The notes beneath the pieces are model-generated. The model worked only from the letters and a program-made list of their open reading frames with translations. It did not search any database and had not been told where the DNA came from. Positions 21,661-33,451 of a stretch of DNA of 64,000 nt are shown one piece after another. The position numbers and the translations under genes are program-made. This stretch comes from Echinarachnius parma (lineage: Eukaryota > Echinodermata > Echinoidea > Clypeasteroida > Echinarachniidae): contig JBAMJV010003142.1 in the NCBI GenBank assembly GCA_037951105.1, positions 50,184-114,183 on the forward strand. Reading direction: 5' to 3'. The number at the start of each line of letters is the position of its first letter. The stretch's first letter is position 1.

Positions 21661-21681
21661 ATCTTGGAACAGCTTCAGAAC
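21661..21681 (-). pseudogene. Short duplicate of the 5' end of exon 21487-21570
   Basis: 21 nt matching VLKLFQD behind an acceptor TTTGCCAG, then diverging to a stop eight codons later. The flanking AATAATAATCATAAT is also shared with the parent, so the unit (period 111 bp) includes intron. Confidence 0.6.
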
Positions 21682-21724
21682 CTGGCAAACAATAACAATC
21701 ATAATCATAGAAAATAATACAAAA

Positions 21725-21835
21725 ATAATCAGTCAGTAAGAGCATCGGTCTAGCAATCCGGAGGTCTCGGGTTTGAATCCCGTTGGAAATGGAATCCCAT
21801 TTTCTTTGCTCTTTTTCATTCATATTATATATTTC
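21725..21835 (+). mobile_element. tRNA-derived SINE (copy 1)
   Basis: CAGTCAGTAAGAGCATCGGT, then CCGGAGGTCTCGGGTTTGAATCCCG: a degenerate A box and a good B box (GGTTTGAATCC) as in tRNA, followed by a body ending ATTTTCTTTGCTCTTTTTCA. The same body follows the B box in the copies at 33190-33245 and 34098-34195. Confidence 0.65.
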
Positions 21836-22151
21836 TGGCTAGTTTCTTTATATGTTTGAATTAAAAATAATATGAGAAAAGTACAGAAATCATTCAAGAG
21901 GCTACCCAGGGTAAACAAAACTATTAGTTTTGTTATTCATAATTTTGATTTATGAAAAATGATTTATATCTGAGGGTTAATATTTCAGACTGAGCTTTTG
22001 AAATTTTCTCTTAACTTTCTAAGTGGGTAATGACCCCATCAACAAAAAAGAAATATTAAGGTACGTTAAACCAATCCAAGACTATTTTATTTTGTTATAA
22101 TATATATATTCCCCATAGTCCACGGCCCAAGTCCTGAATGGGTTAATACCA

Positions 22152-22430
22152 GGGGGTGTTTCACAAAGATCCTAAGTTGAACTTCACTCTAAGTTGGACT
22201 TTAAATATTATGGAGAGCCATTAGTTTCTTTGTTAATTTGTTGAAAATTTTCCTTTTGAAAAACCATAAAGTTTGATAAAATCAGTTTTATTTGTTATTA
22301 TCAAGTTTCAAATATTTGTATTTTTTTGCTTTTGAATATGTTTTATTTCAAGGCTACAAATGGCTTTTCGTAATTGTAAGGTCCAACTTAGAGTTATTTT
22401 CAACTCAGGATCTTTTTAAAACACCCCCTA
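22152..22430. mobile_element. GGGGGTGTTTCACAAAGATCC MITE (copy 1)
   Basis: Ends GGGGGTGTTTCACAAAGATC and GGATCTTTTTAAAACACCCCC, with AAGTTGAACTT near both. About 280 bp. A second copy is at 63541-63872. Confidence 0.85.
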
Positions 22431-22439
22431 TTTAGTAGT

Positions 22440-23210
22440 AGTCTTTAGGGTAAGGGAGAAATTTCATACCAAATATTGCTATTCTAGACAAGCTGATTTA
22501 ATTGTTGTTTATACTTATATTAATATTGACCATCAGAAAACTCAGACTGGAAAAAAAAAAAAAAAATCTGTGCATTATATCTGTCATGAACTAATAATTA
22601 TTGAATGAGTGATTTGATTACAACCAGCGATTAAAGATCTGGCTTGAATAACCCAAAATGAAATATTATGACAAGGCACAATAACATTATTCCCCAATGA
22701 CAATTGTTTTGAACTGTGCTAGCCTGGGGGTCAATGCTCGGACTTGATAATTAGTACCACATCAGAACATATCAGTCTGATTTTTATATTAGCTCATTTC
22801 CCGGGGTTTCACAACAGACTCCTTATATGATTGATTTTGTTTGCACCTCTTAACATAATTCAACAAAAGTAGAATAAAAATGAATAACTATGTATTTCAT
22901 TACACTCAATGATTGACAATAAGTACAACGTACTTCAGGACATACCAGTCTCACTTCATTTTATAAGTTCTTTCCTCTGCTTCACAACAGCTTTTTTTCC
23001 CCTTCATATATTTTATTTATTCTATTTTCATCTCTAACATTTATTATATTTTCATCTTGTGCCCTCTCCAGTTTACCCCCCCCCCCCCCTTTGCTATGCC
23101 ACCGAGGTTAACGATCTGGTGGATAAACATTATTGTTATGAATAATGGTCTTCACTCAGTATATTGAAGATAATCTTATCAATTCCATACCTCTTAACCA
23201 AATTGAAGTT
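22440..23210. other. Intron, nothing recognised
   Basis: AT-rich intron with a poly-A run near 22551 and a poly-C run near 23078. No exon or clear repeat family seen. Confidence 0.5.
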
Positions 23211-23253
23211 ATTAATAAACCTTATTTCTATGTTTTAATAGTCTTTCACTCAC

Positions 23254-23471
23254 CATATTGAAGATTGTTAGAACATAGGCGGTAACCTTATCTCTGCCGT
23301 GCTTCTTCACCATGTACTTGTCCACCACGATCAGCGTCTCCACGTAGTGACTCCTGTGTACGTTGCCTGCGATGGACCGCCTCCTCCTCCGCACCTCCTC
23401 CAGAGTCGTTCCATTCACGGCGGGGTACTCGTCCAGGAAGAACACGGGCTCTTCGGGCGGATGAGGCATAT
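23254..23471 (-). CDS. ADAMTS16/18: ADAMTS exon: furin site and start of catalytic domain
   Basis: 218 nt from acceptor AAACCAG to donor ATG/GTGAG. The split codon T+AT gives Tyr, so the junction reads RRKK-Y-MPHPPEEP, as in vertebrate ADAMTS16/18. The exon carries RRRRRS, a strong proprotein-convertase (furin-type) site releasing the active enzyme, then VETLIVVDKYMVKKHG and TAYVLTIFNM, the first strand and helix of the reprolysin catalytic domain. Two partial copies of this exon lie just upstream in the transcript (23554-23667 and about 23760-23884). Confidence 0.95.
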
Positions 23472-23553
23472 CTGGTTTTATTAAGGAGAGATAAAAAAGA
23501 TATTTAATTGTTGAGGACTGAACATGAGACAAGCAGACGATCAACGTTCTTAC

Positions 23554-23667
23554 GTTGTGACTCTTGTGTACGTTGCCTGCGATGGACTGCCTCCTCACGG
23601 GTCGTTCCATTCACTACGGGGTACTCATCCAGGAAGAACACGGGCTCCTCGGGCAGATGAGGCATGT
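23554..23667 (-). CDS. Candidate in-frame cassette copy of the furin-site exon
   Basis: Tandem copy of the start of exon 23254-23471. The acceptor AAACCAG is intact, the frame YMPHLPEEPVFFLDEYPVVN to HRRQRTQESQ is open, and a new donor CAAC/GTAAGA lies where the parent has ACGTGGAGA. That gives a 114-nt exon, phase 1 at both ends, so inclusion between exons 48636-48885 and 23254-23471 keeps the frame and adds 38 residues just before the catalytic domain. The RRRRR furin motif is not kept (HRRQR instead). Seen: sites and frame. Inferred: that it is used. Confidence 0.35.
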
Positions 23668-23759
23668 CTGGTTTAGAGAGAGATATAAAAAGATATTTAA
23701 TTGTTGAGGACTGAACTTGACTAGCTAGCCTGCTAGCATGAAACAGGCAGACGATCAAC

Positions 23760-23884
23760 ATCCTTATTATGTTGTGACTCCGGTGTACGTTGCCTGCGAT
23801 GGACCACCTCCTCCCGGGTCGTTCCATTCACGGCGGGGTACTCGTCCAGGAAGAACACAGCCTCCTCGGGCGGATGAGGCATAT
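23760..23884 (-). pseudogene. Third copy of the furin-site exon start
   Basis: Reads YMPHPPEEAVFFLDEYPAVN and on to HRRQRTPESQHNK in an open frame, but the acceptor is a poorer AACAAG and the position of the copy-2 donor reads CATAAT, so no GT is available. Probably dead. Confidence 0.7.
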
Positions 23885-24606
23885 CTTGTTCAGGAGGAGA
23901 AAAAAAATTAACATTTAAATTTTCGAGGGATGCTTTTCAAACCTGCTTGCATGAAATAAAATAAACACACTCATATAATTTGGCATTGAACTCAACCTGC
24001 AACAATTTTCTACTTGGTTTTTATGATTTTGGGGGTATTTTTGAGGAAAAATCATTCGAATCCCTGTTTATTTTTTCTTCTGCTGGTCTGGTTGGAATAA
24101 CATCAATCAAGTATTACCAGGGAAGTGGGACAGACTCCCACTTACCTGGTAATACCAGGTAGTAAATAAGACAGTTGATTTTGATTATTAAAAAAGTAAT
24201 GATGTGCCACAAGCTTCGAAAGGCAGAACATGCACTACGGTAATGTATGTAAGAAGCCACCAGAATTATTATTGTTATTATTATCATCATCATTATTATC
24301 ATTATTACATGGATTAGGTTCATTTATTACATTCTCATATAATTCACGCAACAAAAATCATTTGTCAGAAGTACTAGAAGTACTAGAATTACTCATGTAT
24401 CTCTTTAATACTCTGGAAAAAGATATAAGGGATACCTGGTACATTTTGAATCTACTGCACATTCAAATGAACAACAGTGTCACTGTTGTCTAATCTTAAC
24501 AAATATAGAAGCCACAGAAATGCGACCACATACACAAGAGCACTCCTGTCTCCAACAAGTGGAAATTGTACAGTACAAAACTGTGAAGAAATACTCATAT
24601 ATATGC

Positions 24607-24846
24607 CAGTGCTGGCATAGCTACGGTGGGAAAGGGGGGCCTGTGTGCCCCCCCCCCCCCCCCCTCCTCACCAACAAAAAAATGTAAAAAATAAATAAAT
24701 AAAAATAAACAAAATAATAATAATAATTTGAAAAAAGTCAACATAAAAAAAAGGGGAACATTTTGAGGGAAAAAAAATTTAAAATAAGTGTATAAGGTGT
24801 GCACCCCCCCCCCCCCCCAATTAGTCAGACCACGCTACGCCAGTGT
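24607..24846. mobile_element. CACTGGCGTAGC-ended MITE with C runs (copy 2)
   Basis: Left TGGCATAGCTACGGTGGGAA, right CAGACCACGCTACGCCA, with two poly-C blocks and an A-rich centre. Confidence 0.65.
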
Positions 24847-24849
24847 CAG

Positions 24850-25985
24850 TCAGTGCCTGGATTACTACACTATCTTTCACACAAAAAAGGTTACATCTTA
24901 AGAGGGTCCTGGGGCTGTTGAATGTGTGGTAAAGTCTATAAACATGCATAGATATACATGTAAATCACTTCTTAACAGATTTGGTATTGCTCGTTTGCAG
25001 AATGTTGTGCGATATTTTAAAAACAAAATTCTGTTCAAATGTAATCAAATCTATCAATGTTTAGTGCTCAAAAAGTAGCATGAGAATACAGAACAGATCT
25101 GCATCTTGGGGGGTACAGATGATCCACTAGCCAAAAATGTTCCTTAAAAAGGGCAAGCGAAAAAAAAACCTCTAAAAATGATACCCTGGAGAGTTTCTAG
25201 GCAAGTAATAATGGGGTAATAATTATACTATTTGGGTTTTTTTTTTATATATATATTTTTTTTTACAAACAGGATGGTAGAAAACTTTCTTCAACAAATG
25301 TTACCGAGCAGTATTAGTTTGAGACAATGCTTTTTAAAATTTAAATTGCTGGAAATTGAAAATGAATTTAAACTAAACGGAAGCACATGGCAAAGGGGCA
25401 AATTCTTTTACAAACCTCAACTCTGTATTAGATTTATGAAATTTTATATTTGACATTTGGCTGGAAATTAAAACCGACATGAAACTAAAACCCAAAAGGG
25501 CAAATTTGTGAACAAACCTGAAGTCTGTATTATTTTTCTTATTACAATGGAATATTTTTGAAATTTTGTTGGAAATTTAAAAATAATGACCTGAAACTCA
25601 ACCGAAACTAATAAGGAAGGGGCAAATCGTGACCTGAACACTTACTTAGGCCTAGCTAGGCTGGCCTGCCTTGTCAATCACTTGTCAATACTGTGAGGTG
25701 GGAATAATCCTATAACACTGTTGTATTGTGTTTCTTCGAGAAGGGGGGAACATAATGTGTTCTTTGGGTGGGATAATTCAGAGCATGAGAGTGCAATTTG
25801 ATTGCGCCTTGGAAATGTGACAAAATGAGGCTTGTTGAGAGAAGTGAAGTGAACACGTGAGTGACATGTCAGTCAGTTCGTTATTAGGTTGAGCTGGCTG
25901 GCTGGCTGGCAGCTAGATGGTTGGTTAGAATGATATAAGAATGTTTACCACTTTGGTATCAACTGTGTGTACACAGTGGCAGTCT
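24850..25985. other. Large intron, part
   Basis: Two diverged copies of a CTGGAAATTxAAAAxxGAACT/GGGGCAAATT block at 25340-25640. Otherwise nothing recognised. Confidence 0.45.
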
Positions 25986-25991
25986 GATCCT

Positions 25992-26164
25992 GGGCCCCTG
26001 TTGCAGAAAGAGCCTGATGCAATCGACTGTAAAGTTGCGATTAATTGTAAGTCAGAGCACATGTGACTAAATGTGCAAATCTGATTGGTTCAAATGGGCA
26101 TATTTTTGAACTTGCAATTAATTGCAACTTTACAATCGATCGCATCTCTTTCTGCGACGGGGCC
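25992..26164. mobile_element. GGGCCCCTGTTGCAGAAAGAG MITE (copy 1)
   Basis: Inverted ends GGGCCCCTGTTGCAGAAAGA and TCTTTCTGCGACGGGGCC, with CAATTAATTGCAACTTTACA inside. Copies at 47531-47682 and 57073-57267. Confidence 0.85.
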
Positions 26165-26659
26165 TGATAAGGTGCAACTATATGATAATATCAAAGCGAA
26201 TGTTACATACAGTACTGCCTGATTTGAGCAAAAACTTTTAGTTTAATTACTTCTTTAGTGAAGTTTAATCCGCAAAATAAATCAAACAAACTAGATAACA
26301 AAATTAATGCGCATATTATATAATTCATAGACGGGACCTTTTAGATTGAAGCAGCATATCCTTTTTATCTGAAACCACATTTGAGGCTTTCCGTAAACCT
26401 CCAATTATATTTGTTTAGACATTTCAGCAATTTGCATACCAGGACTTAGCATAATTTGCTATGTGGAGGGATGATGATGATGATGTATTTCAATCATATA
26501 AGTGCTTTACATTATTACCCCAGTCAACGGACACTCACACTTGCAATCAATCCGTACATGACGTGCACTTTCTCCTCCCTCGGGAGCATTGCATTCTGCC
26601 AGCCATGAGACACACTCAATGCTATACAAGTACAATTGCATCTATAGGGGAAAGGGCTG

Positions 26660-27790
26660 CATGATATGTTTAAAAGGCAACATAGCAAATAAAAGACAAA
26701 TGTTGCTTTGTATAGATCGAGGGGCTAAGGGTTTTGTCGTAAGAGCTACATGACATTTTTATAATGCAACATAGCAAATAAAAAACAAATGTTGCTATGT
26801 ATAGATTCGAGGGGCTAAGAGTATAGTCGTAAGAGGTACATGATATGTTTATTATGAAACAAGTACCCCATATACTCTCAACACTTGTTCGGTCATCACC
26901 AACGAGGGACCTGTTCCCAGCTGAACTCTTAAATACGTCAGCAGAGAAACTTGTCTCTAACAAAATGTCACGAAATGTCATTGTTGTCCAGTAAGCCCCT
27001 TGCGCTTCCCAATATAACATGAATTCCATGTGTCGCTTGTAAAAATATATCTTTTGGGTATAGTCTCACATTCAGAAATAATTTGTTGATCGATACATTT
27101 TGTTTCTCTTCTCTTAAAATGGTTTTGAATTATGTTACGTTGTCCAGTAAATAATCCTCTCGAATTTCCCAATATAACATGAATTCCATGTGTCGTTTGT
27201 AAAAATATATCTGTTGGGTACAGTCTCACATTGAGAAGTAACTTTAGTTATCAATACATTGTTACACATTTATATATCTTTCTCTTTAAAATCATCAATT
27301 ATTTTACAAATAAACGCTCTAGCTTACCAAATTATTAACTTCCATACATGTGTTCATGGGCGTAGATACTTACGTAATACCTATTCATCAGGGGGATGAA
27401 TGAATAGATCACCCCCCTGATGAATAGGTATCAATGACAGATCTACGCCCATGCATGTGTTATTTGTAAAATGTATCTTTTGGGTAAAGTCTCACATGAG
27501 GAAGAAACTTTCGTTATCAATACATTGTTACCATTCTCTTTTTTAAAATAGTTCAAATATGTTACAATGAAACGCTCCAGCTTACAAAAATGATTCACTT
27601 CTAAAAATCAGACTGCTACATGAATTCCATATGTGTTATTTGTAAAATGTATCTTTTGGGTAAAGTCTCACATTAGGAAGAAACTTTTGTTATCAATACA
27701 TCTTTATTGTTCTCTTTTAAAATAGTTCAATTATGTTACAAACTTACAATGAAATGTTCCATCTTACAATAATGATTCACTTCTGAGAAT
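26660..27790. repeat. Diverged tandem repeats around ATGAATTCCATGTGT
   Basis: 26670-26870: two units with AACATAGCAAATAAAxxACAA. 27000-27790: about four units of 160-170 bp (excluding an inserted MITE) with ACATGAATTCCATxTGTxxT, AAAATATATCTTTTGGGTA and GTCTCACATxxxGAA. Confidence 0.75.
27355..27453. mobile_element. hAT-like MITE with 8-bp target duplication
   Basis: 99 bp with ends CATGGGCGTAGAT and ATCTACGCCCATG and a palindromic centre (TACCTATTCATCAGGGGG and its complement). It is flanked on both sides by CATGTGTT (27347-27354 and 27454-27461), an 8-bp target duplication as hAT transposases make. It sits in one unit of the surrounding tandem array, whose other units give the empty site. 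Confidence 0.85.
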
Positions 27791-27799
27791 CAGACTGCT

Positions 27800-28640
27800 A
27801 CATGCAAAAGAGAAATGCCTACTGATCTATTATTTCCACTTCCAATTAAAGCCCCACGCAATTACAGTGGCCAAGGAGGAAGCGACTGTCAAGACATTTA
27901 TTTTCAGACGGGACAAATTGTACGAACTAAAAGAGAAAATGCTCGGATAACGTCCTCGAATGACTTTGGCCGTGTTCTTTGGCTTCCTCCTGAACTATTC
28001 TACCGAGTCATGACTTATGATATGGACTTTTGAAGTCATGACTTATGATATTATGGACTTTGAAGTCATGGCTTTACATGATTGACTGATTGATTGATTG
28101 ATTGATGATATATTGATCATTTTGTCTTCTTAAAAATTCAGTACAAAAAGAAGTTTACAAATTGGTCATAAAACTGACACAGGGAAAGCGTTTGAAAGTA
28201 TCATAATTGATCAAGGAATTTTCTCAAAAGCAGTTCTTTTCTTGAGTTGTTTTGTTGTTCTTCACAGCTTCATACAGAAATAATAAACAATGATCTGCTG
28301 ATAGACACGATACAACAAATAATTACTGTTCACTGTGTAATCATCGTAATGACCGTCTAAAGTATGTGAATGCCATGGACAAATTTCTAACACTGCACAA
28401 AGGCCCAAATTCTAAACCGGTTTGGGGCTGAATTGCGTCATTTGACATTAACTTGAGTGATTCATGATATTAAGAAGGGTACATAAACAGTTTTTAAGAT
28501 AAACCCACAAACTAAAATAACCTAGATATTAAATTTAAACCTCTGATGAGACTTACGGCTGATAAGTCTGCAAGAAACATGACACAGTGTAAGTTACTGC
28601 TCCTGTGCTCCAAAGCGAGCAGGTGATGAAACAACAGAAA
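27800..28640. other. Large intron, part; small GAAGTCATGACTTATGATAT repeat
   Basis: Two short head-to-tail copies around 28006-28072 and an ATTG run near 28085. Nothing else recognised. Confidence 0.5.
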
Positions 28641-28644
28641 AGCT

Positions 28645-28832
28645 ATGGGGAGGGGGGGGGGGGGGGGGCAGACAATACAAAACACAAAACATAAGGGGGC
28701 ACTTTGTGTTAAAAAAAGGAAATACATAAGGTGTGCTCCCAAAAAAAGAAATTAAAATAAATTGCGTGAACCCCCCCCCCCCCCCCCCCCCCCCAGCCCC
28801 TGCAAAGCAACCCGATCGCGCTACGCCACAGT
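28645..28832. mobile_element. CGCTACGCCAC-ended element with G and C runs (copy 3)
   Basis: Poly-G at 28651-28668 and poly-C at 28771-28794, with AAATACATAAGGTGTGCTCC between, and CGCGCTACGCCACAGTGG at the right end. Same family as the copies near 6.1, 24.7 and 33.9 kb. Confidence 0.6.
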
Positions 28833-28839
28833 GGTGAGA

Positions 28840-30410
28840 CATAGGGGAAGTGCGGATATCAGATTCCAAAGACCCCTTGATTCACTACACAGAGGATATC
28901 CCAACAAAAGCGATATAAATAACCTTTTGGTTGGCTAAAAGTTGCTGACATCATTATGAACGAACTTTATTCACGTTTGGCCTTTATGGAAATAATTGAC
29001 GAAATGAACTGGGGCACTGGAAGCATAACAAACATGAAGAAAGGTTAGCAACAAAGAAATATGATATACAAAATACAACAGTCGTTTATATTTAGGTGTG
29101 TTTTTTATTTTGTTTTTATTTGCTTTTGCCCTGACATAGATCCTGCTAGGATTGAAAGCTAGGCTCTATACAACTTTCATTTGATCACATTGATGATTTT
29201 TTAGTAAATAAGCAGTTTTCAGCAGTATTCTCTTAATCTATATTTATGTAATATACACATGTGCTGAGTATAATTATGCAAACAGGTTTGTTATTGGTAT
29301 TTTTGTTTGTTTTCTTTTTGCTGAGTGTAGATAATTTTCAACTGCACCCTGGACACTTTGCAAAAGATGGAATTGGTGCATTATAACATAGACTTACTAT
29401 AAAACTCATATATTATTTTTAGTATTATTATTTGTATATTGAAGCCAGTTAAAAGCCAGAGCCAAATCTAACCATTACCATGATTTCAGGTTTGCATGAA
29501 CTGGGCAGATTTTGAATTATATATATGGGGAAAAAACAAACAAATTTAAATTGCACAAGCAAGCAAGAATGCTATTTACCAAATGCAAAACCCTTTTTTT
29601 GTACATTGATTTATTTGTCTATTCATCACTTGTGTTCGGGAGGGGAACTGGGGTGTTACGAATCCGAGCCAAACACAAAAGCTCAGTAATTACTGGGGCT
29701 GAAATATCATTTCCTGACCGTGCGGTTTGAACAGGTTGAAAAGTTCAGTTATGTGTTTCTCTCTTTTTTCCGACAGCAGTCAAGTACAATGCGGTTATTT
29801 ATTTATATAAAATATAATCTAAAATCAAAGAAAAAAAATTCAAAATTTGTCTTGTTATTTGTTGTGATGTTGACTTCATCAAGATACTTTATTTTTGCTC
29901 AATTTTCATTTGTCAGGACCCTTATAGATGCTTCTGTCATGCATACATTCCGAATAGAACTGGAACAAGGGAACCATAAGGTTTCAGTTTAACCCCTTGC
30001 CTACGAGGACCTGGTAGGTTATGTACAAAGTCTCTGGAAATTTCAGAATCTTGCAGTTATATGTGATGCAGATCAGCTTGTGGTAGTCAGAATGGAATTT
30101 AAACTTGGTTCTGCATGTGCTTTTTGTATTTCCGAAACCACTTTAACATAATAAATAATAATCCAAGAATATTGTGAAACAGGTGGTTAGCCCTTTTCGG
30201 CAGAAATGCAAGAAAAAATATTGTACTTCCTTTGGCTCCAAGAGTCAATACAATGTATCCATACATCAAACTAAAAATTAATAAAAAACTGTCAATTTCA
30301 AGCAAAAAATAGATCTAAACTTGAAAGTACGGGCTGCGGGCAATCGCGAGTCTGTGCACGACTGCATACCAGAATCCGATTGGTTGACTCATTGCAGAGT
30401 TGAGTCTCTT
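28840..30410. other. Large intron, part
   Basis: Includes a remnant of the TTAACCCxTTGxCTAxGGxxxCxxG family near 29990-30055 and an inverted CCTAGCAGGATC-type relic near 29130. No exon seen. Confidence 0.45.
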
Positions 30411-30416
30411 TTCTTT

Positions 30417-30662
30417 AAGGCTCGGTCACACATCACCGGAAAGTGTAAATGGATGCCCGACGAATAGAAAGTTTGCAAAATCATATTATCCGGTGGTGAA
30501 AGTTGCTCCATGCACAAAACATTCCGCCGGATAGAACAACGTACATCCGCAGACAAGGAACGGACAAGAAACGTATACGAGCGAAGACGAACGGATTAAA
30601 AATGTTACTCTCCGTCGTCGGGCATCTGTTTACGCCATCCGGTGATGTGTGACCGGGCCTTT
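30417..30662. mobile_element. GGTCACACATCACCGGA MITE (copy 1)
   Basis: Left GGCTCGGTCACACATCACCG, right CCGGTGATGTGTGACCGGGC. The interior has AGACGAACGGATT and GCCCGACG blocks in inverted pairs. A diverged second copy spans about 51743-52012. Confidence 0.8.
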
Positions 30663-30959
30663 ACCCAAGGAGATACATTGTATTCCGCATCGACACAAAG
30701 AAACCGAGCCCTCGGTGCATCATAACCAGATCGTCTGTGAAGGATTTCCTGCAGGAGTCAATACTAATATTCTTTAAAAGAAAGAGGAAATATTGTTTCT
30801 CTTGGCCTAGTATTGGGTTTTACGGAATATTCTATCTCATCTCGTGCCTCAATATAATTGCACTCTTAGCTCCTTTGAGATTTGAAACGAAAATGGAAAC
30901 CGATTTTGTCTTTCTCAAAAGGGAATATAAAGGCAATGAATAATAAAAACTTTATAAAA

Positions 30960-32020
30960 TCTATTTTAGAATTACCAATTCAGGCTTTTTTATTCCTCAA
31001 ACATTTGAATAGACAATAACAGTATGATTTCCGTGACAGGGTCTTTTGCAAATCAACGTTGATTAAACCATTTAAAACGGAAAACAAAAGTGACTGCATG
31101 ATTATACTGTAAGAAATTATAATGCAGACTTTCCTCTTAAAAAAAAATCACCATCAGGCGTGGTGGCTAAAAAGAAAGAGATCTCACATTTGTTCTTTGC
31201 CAGGTCATACCAAATATTTTAAACACTTTAAACTTTGGTAGGTACTGCCTTCCAGGTGCTTTGCATTTTTTTTAATGGAAAAGGGAAGTTAGACGCACAT
31301 AATGTAGATACCATCATAGCAGAGGACTATAGCCCCCTTCTGGAGCTTTCGCTTCTTGAAGATGAGTGGCCTAGGGCTAATCACGGAACGGAGATGATCG
31401 CTGGCTGCCTAATGTATGAGCCTATAGGCTCAGGAAGGATTTCTTGATCTTGTCAGATCAAAATGTTAGAACAAGCAAGTCGCAATGCACAATTAATTCA
31501 CTTCAAGAAGGTCGCATAGCCGTGGTGACTTGATGTGATGATGGAGTTTAATAACTCGGAAAATAATACCTTGAATGTGGGCTTATAAGTTATAAGAATA
31601 TAACATATTTGTGAAGCGCCCAATGCAGAACAGCTTATATGCACTTTCTTGGTGGTAACTAGATGAATTCCGTGTGCACTCCATACCACTTAGCCAGTCT
31701 GTATTATATACCCTGCGCAAGCCTTTAGCAAGATAGCACTTCATGTCTTGATTTAAAAAACCTTTAACGAAACCACCTTTAATGTTTAGAAAATACCATT
31801 GACTGACCCAACTGAACCCTGCCTCAACTCAATCGGGAACTACGATTCCCCAATACTTCAGAAGCATGTCTTTCTAATCAGGCTAGATGACATATAGCAC
31901 CAATTACCCTCTCATCATCATCAGCATCAGAAGCGATGGACACTACCCCAACCATCACACCCATGATGTAGTCCCTAACGCACCTCTGGTTGCTATGCGG
32001 GGAATGGCAGGATGATGGAC
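30960..32020. other. Large intron, part; nothing recognised
   Basis: No exon, array or element with clear ends. ATCATCATCATCAGCATCAG near 31912 is a small microsatellite. Confidence 0.45.
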
Positions 32021-32021
32021 C

Positions 32022-32325
32022 TCTGGACCCAGGGGCCACGATAACGGACCAGCGACAATTAATAATAAATCATAATAATATTCTCAATTTATAAAGCGCC
32101 TTATATGAATGATAATCATAGATTATAAGCACTTTACGATGATATTACCATGGTAATTAACATCATTGGCTCTAAGTTATTGATGTCAATATGCTAGAAT
32201 AACATAAAAGTCAAAAGATTGTAGCAGAGCACATAAATCCCATACGCATTCAACCATAAAGGATTACACAAGCTTATCTAGAGATCAGTGGGACTAGGAC
32301 TGGTCCTGGGACATATAATTGAGCT
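32022..32325 (-). repeat. Dispersed repeat, inverted relative to 42692-42960
   Basis: Shares (inverted) GGCTCTAA...TGATGTCAATATGCTAGA, TTACCATGGTAATTA, AACGGACCAGCGAC and GGACTGGTCCTGGG with 42692-42960. A LINE/SINE-type tail block (32060-32140, minus) interrupts it. Confidence 0.6.
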
Positions 32326-32489
32326 CCCGCCCCCTGGTTGCTATGCAGAGAATGATGGGATAATAATGATGAGGCCTCTCTGATGGAGACAAATTGCCTG
32401 ACACGTCTTATTCATGTTCCCAGCTCACTCACGTGTGAATCAAATCACACAAACACACAAATCAGTAGATCAGCTGGACCAACCCGTTA

Positions 32490-32735
32490 TGGCCTAGCCC
32501 CACTGCACCATTTCTCCTTCCATTTCCTATCCGTTTGACATCTGGAAGGTACCAGCAGGAAACAAAATGATGCGGACTGATTTCGGAATGGACTAGTAGG
32601 ATACTTGTAATTCGGCTTCATTTTGCGTGAAACAAAATGTCATTGAACTTCAAAACTTACTAGATACTGACCATTTCGCTACATTTTGGTCGGAAAGGAA
32701 ACGGACGGTGAAAACAGTGCAGTGGTACTAGGCCA
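32490..32735. mobile_element. TGGCCTAGTCCCACTGCACC MITE (copy 2)
   Basis: Same ends and interior blocks as 9724-9956, with moderate divergence. Confidence 0.8.
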
Positions 32736-33189
32736 TTGGGGGCTGGAAATGCAGACTTGCCAGTCTTTTGTGCAGAACTCCCCCAATATAATACAGGTAG
32801 ATATTACAGGTGAACTTATTATTTTTGCACAAGTAAGTGATTCTACATCCTTTCCAAGGCATTACAGGCATCTCAACACCTCTTCACTTCACTTTATAAT
32901 AAGGTGCAATTTCTCATTTGCTCATTTTCAAGATTCACAACAATCAAGTACAATGATTGCATCAATCATTCTCTTCACATACTGTAATTACATCTAGATG
33001 ATCCGGTGATGCTAATTTAGTATACTGTAAATTCCTATTTTGAAATGTTAACACTTTTATTTATCATAATTCATTTATGAAACAATAAATTTAATAACAA
33101 TCAATTGACATTTGGTAATTTAAGTTCATAATCTCACAGAAGAAAGACAAATAAATGAACTTAATTTGAACGTAAGAATAATTGATACA

Positions 33190-33245
33190 TAATTTAAATT
33201 GAGCAAAGAAAATTTCGAACTTGAGACCTCCAGTCAGTTTCCCTA
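33190..33245 (-). mobile_element. tRNA-derived SINE (copy 2, fragment)
   Basis: The minus strand reads CTGGAGGTCTCAAGTTCGAA then ATTTTCTTTGCTCAATTTAA: B-box region and body only. Confidence 0.5.
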
Positions 33246-33358
33246 TGTTTGAAATATTTAATATAAGTTATATAAAAATCAGAAACACTAACTTATACCT
33301 TTACCTTCTTAAAAAATCATATGTTAAATTACTCATATTACACCAATGGACAATACTT

Positions 33359-33451
33359 TTAACTCATTCAGGACTGGTTCCGAATATACTCGGGCTAGGG
33401 TCTATGGAGAATACATGATTAAGCACAATCAGTCAGTCCTGAATGGGTTAA
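33359..33451. mobile_element. TTAACxCATTCAGGACT mini-MITE (best copy)
   Basis: Ends TTAACTCATTCAGGACTG and CAGTCCTGAATGGGTTAA, 93 bp, with CGGGCTAGGGTCTATGGAGA inside. Several half-copies (21040, 30000, 33570-33635, 37428, 45650, 52590) carry a related CCTATGGGAACCxGGxGGGT block. Confidence 0.65.

Noticed and set aside
27805..28033. 72-codon frame with PLPIKAPRNYSGQGGSD
   Set aside because: Looked briefly protein-like, but no domain, no splice signals and no second exon were found.
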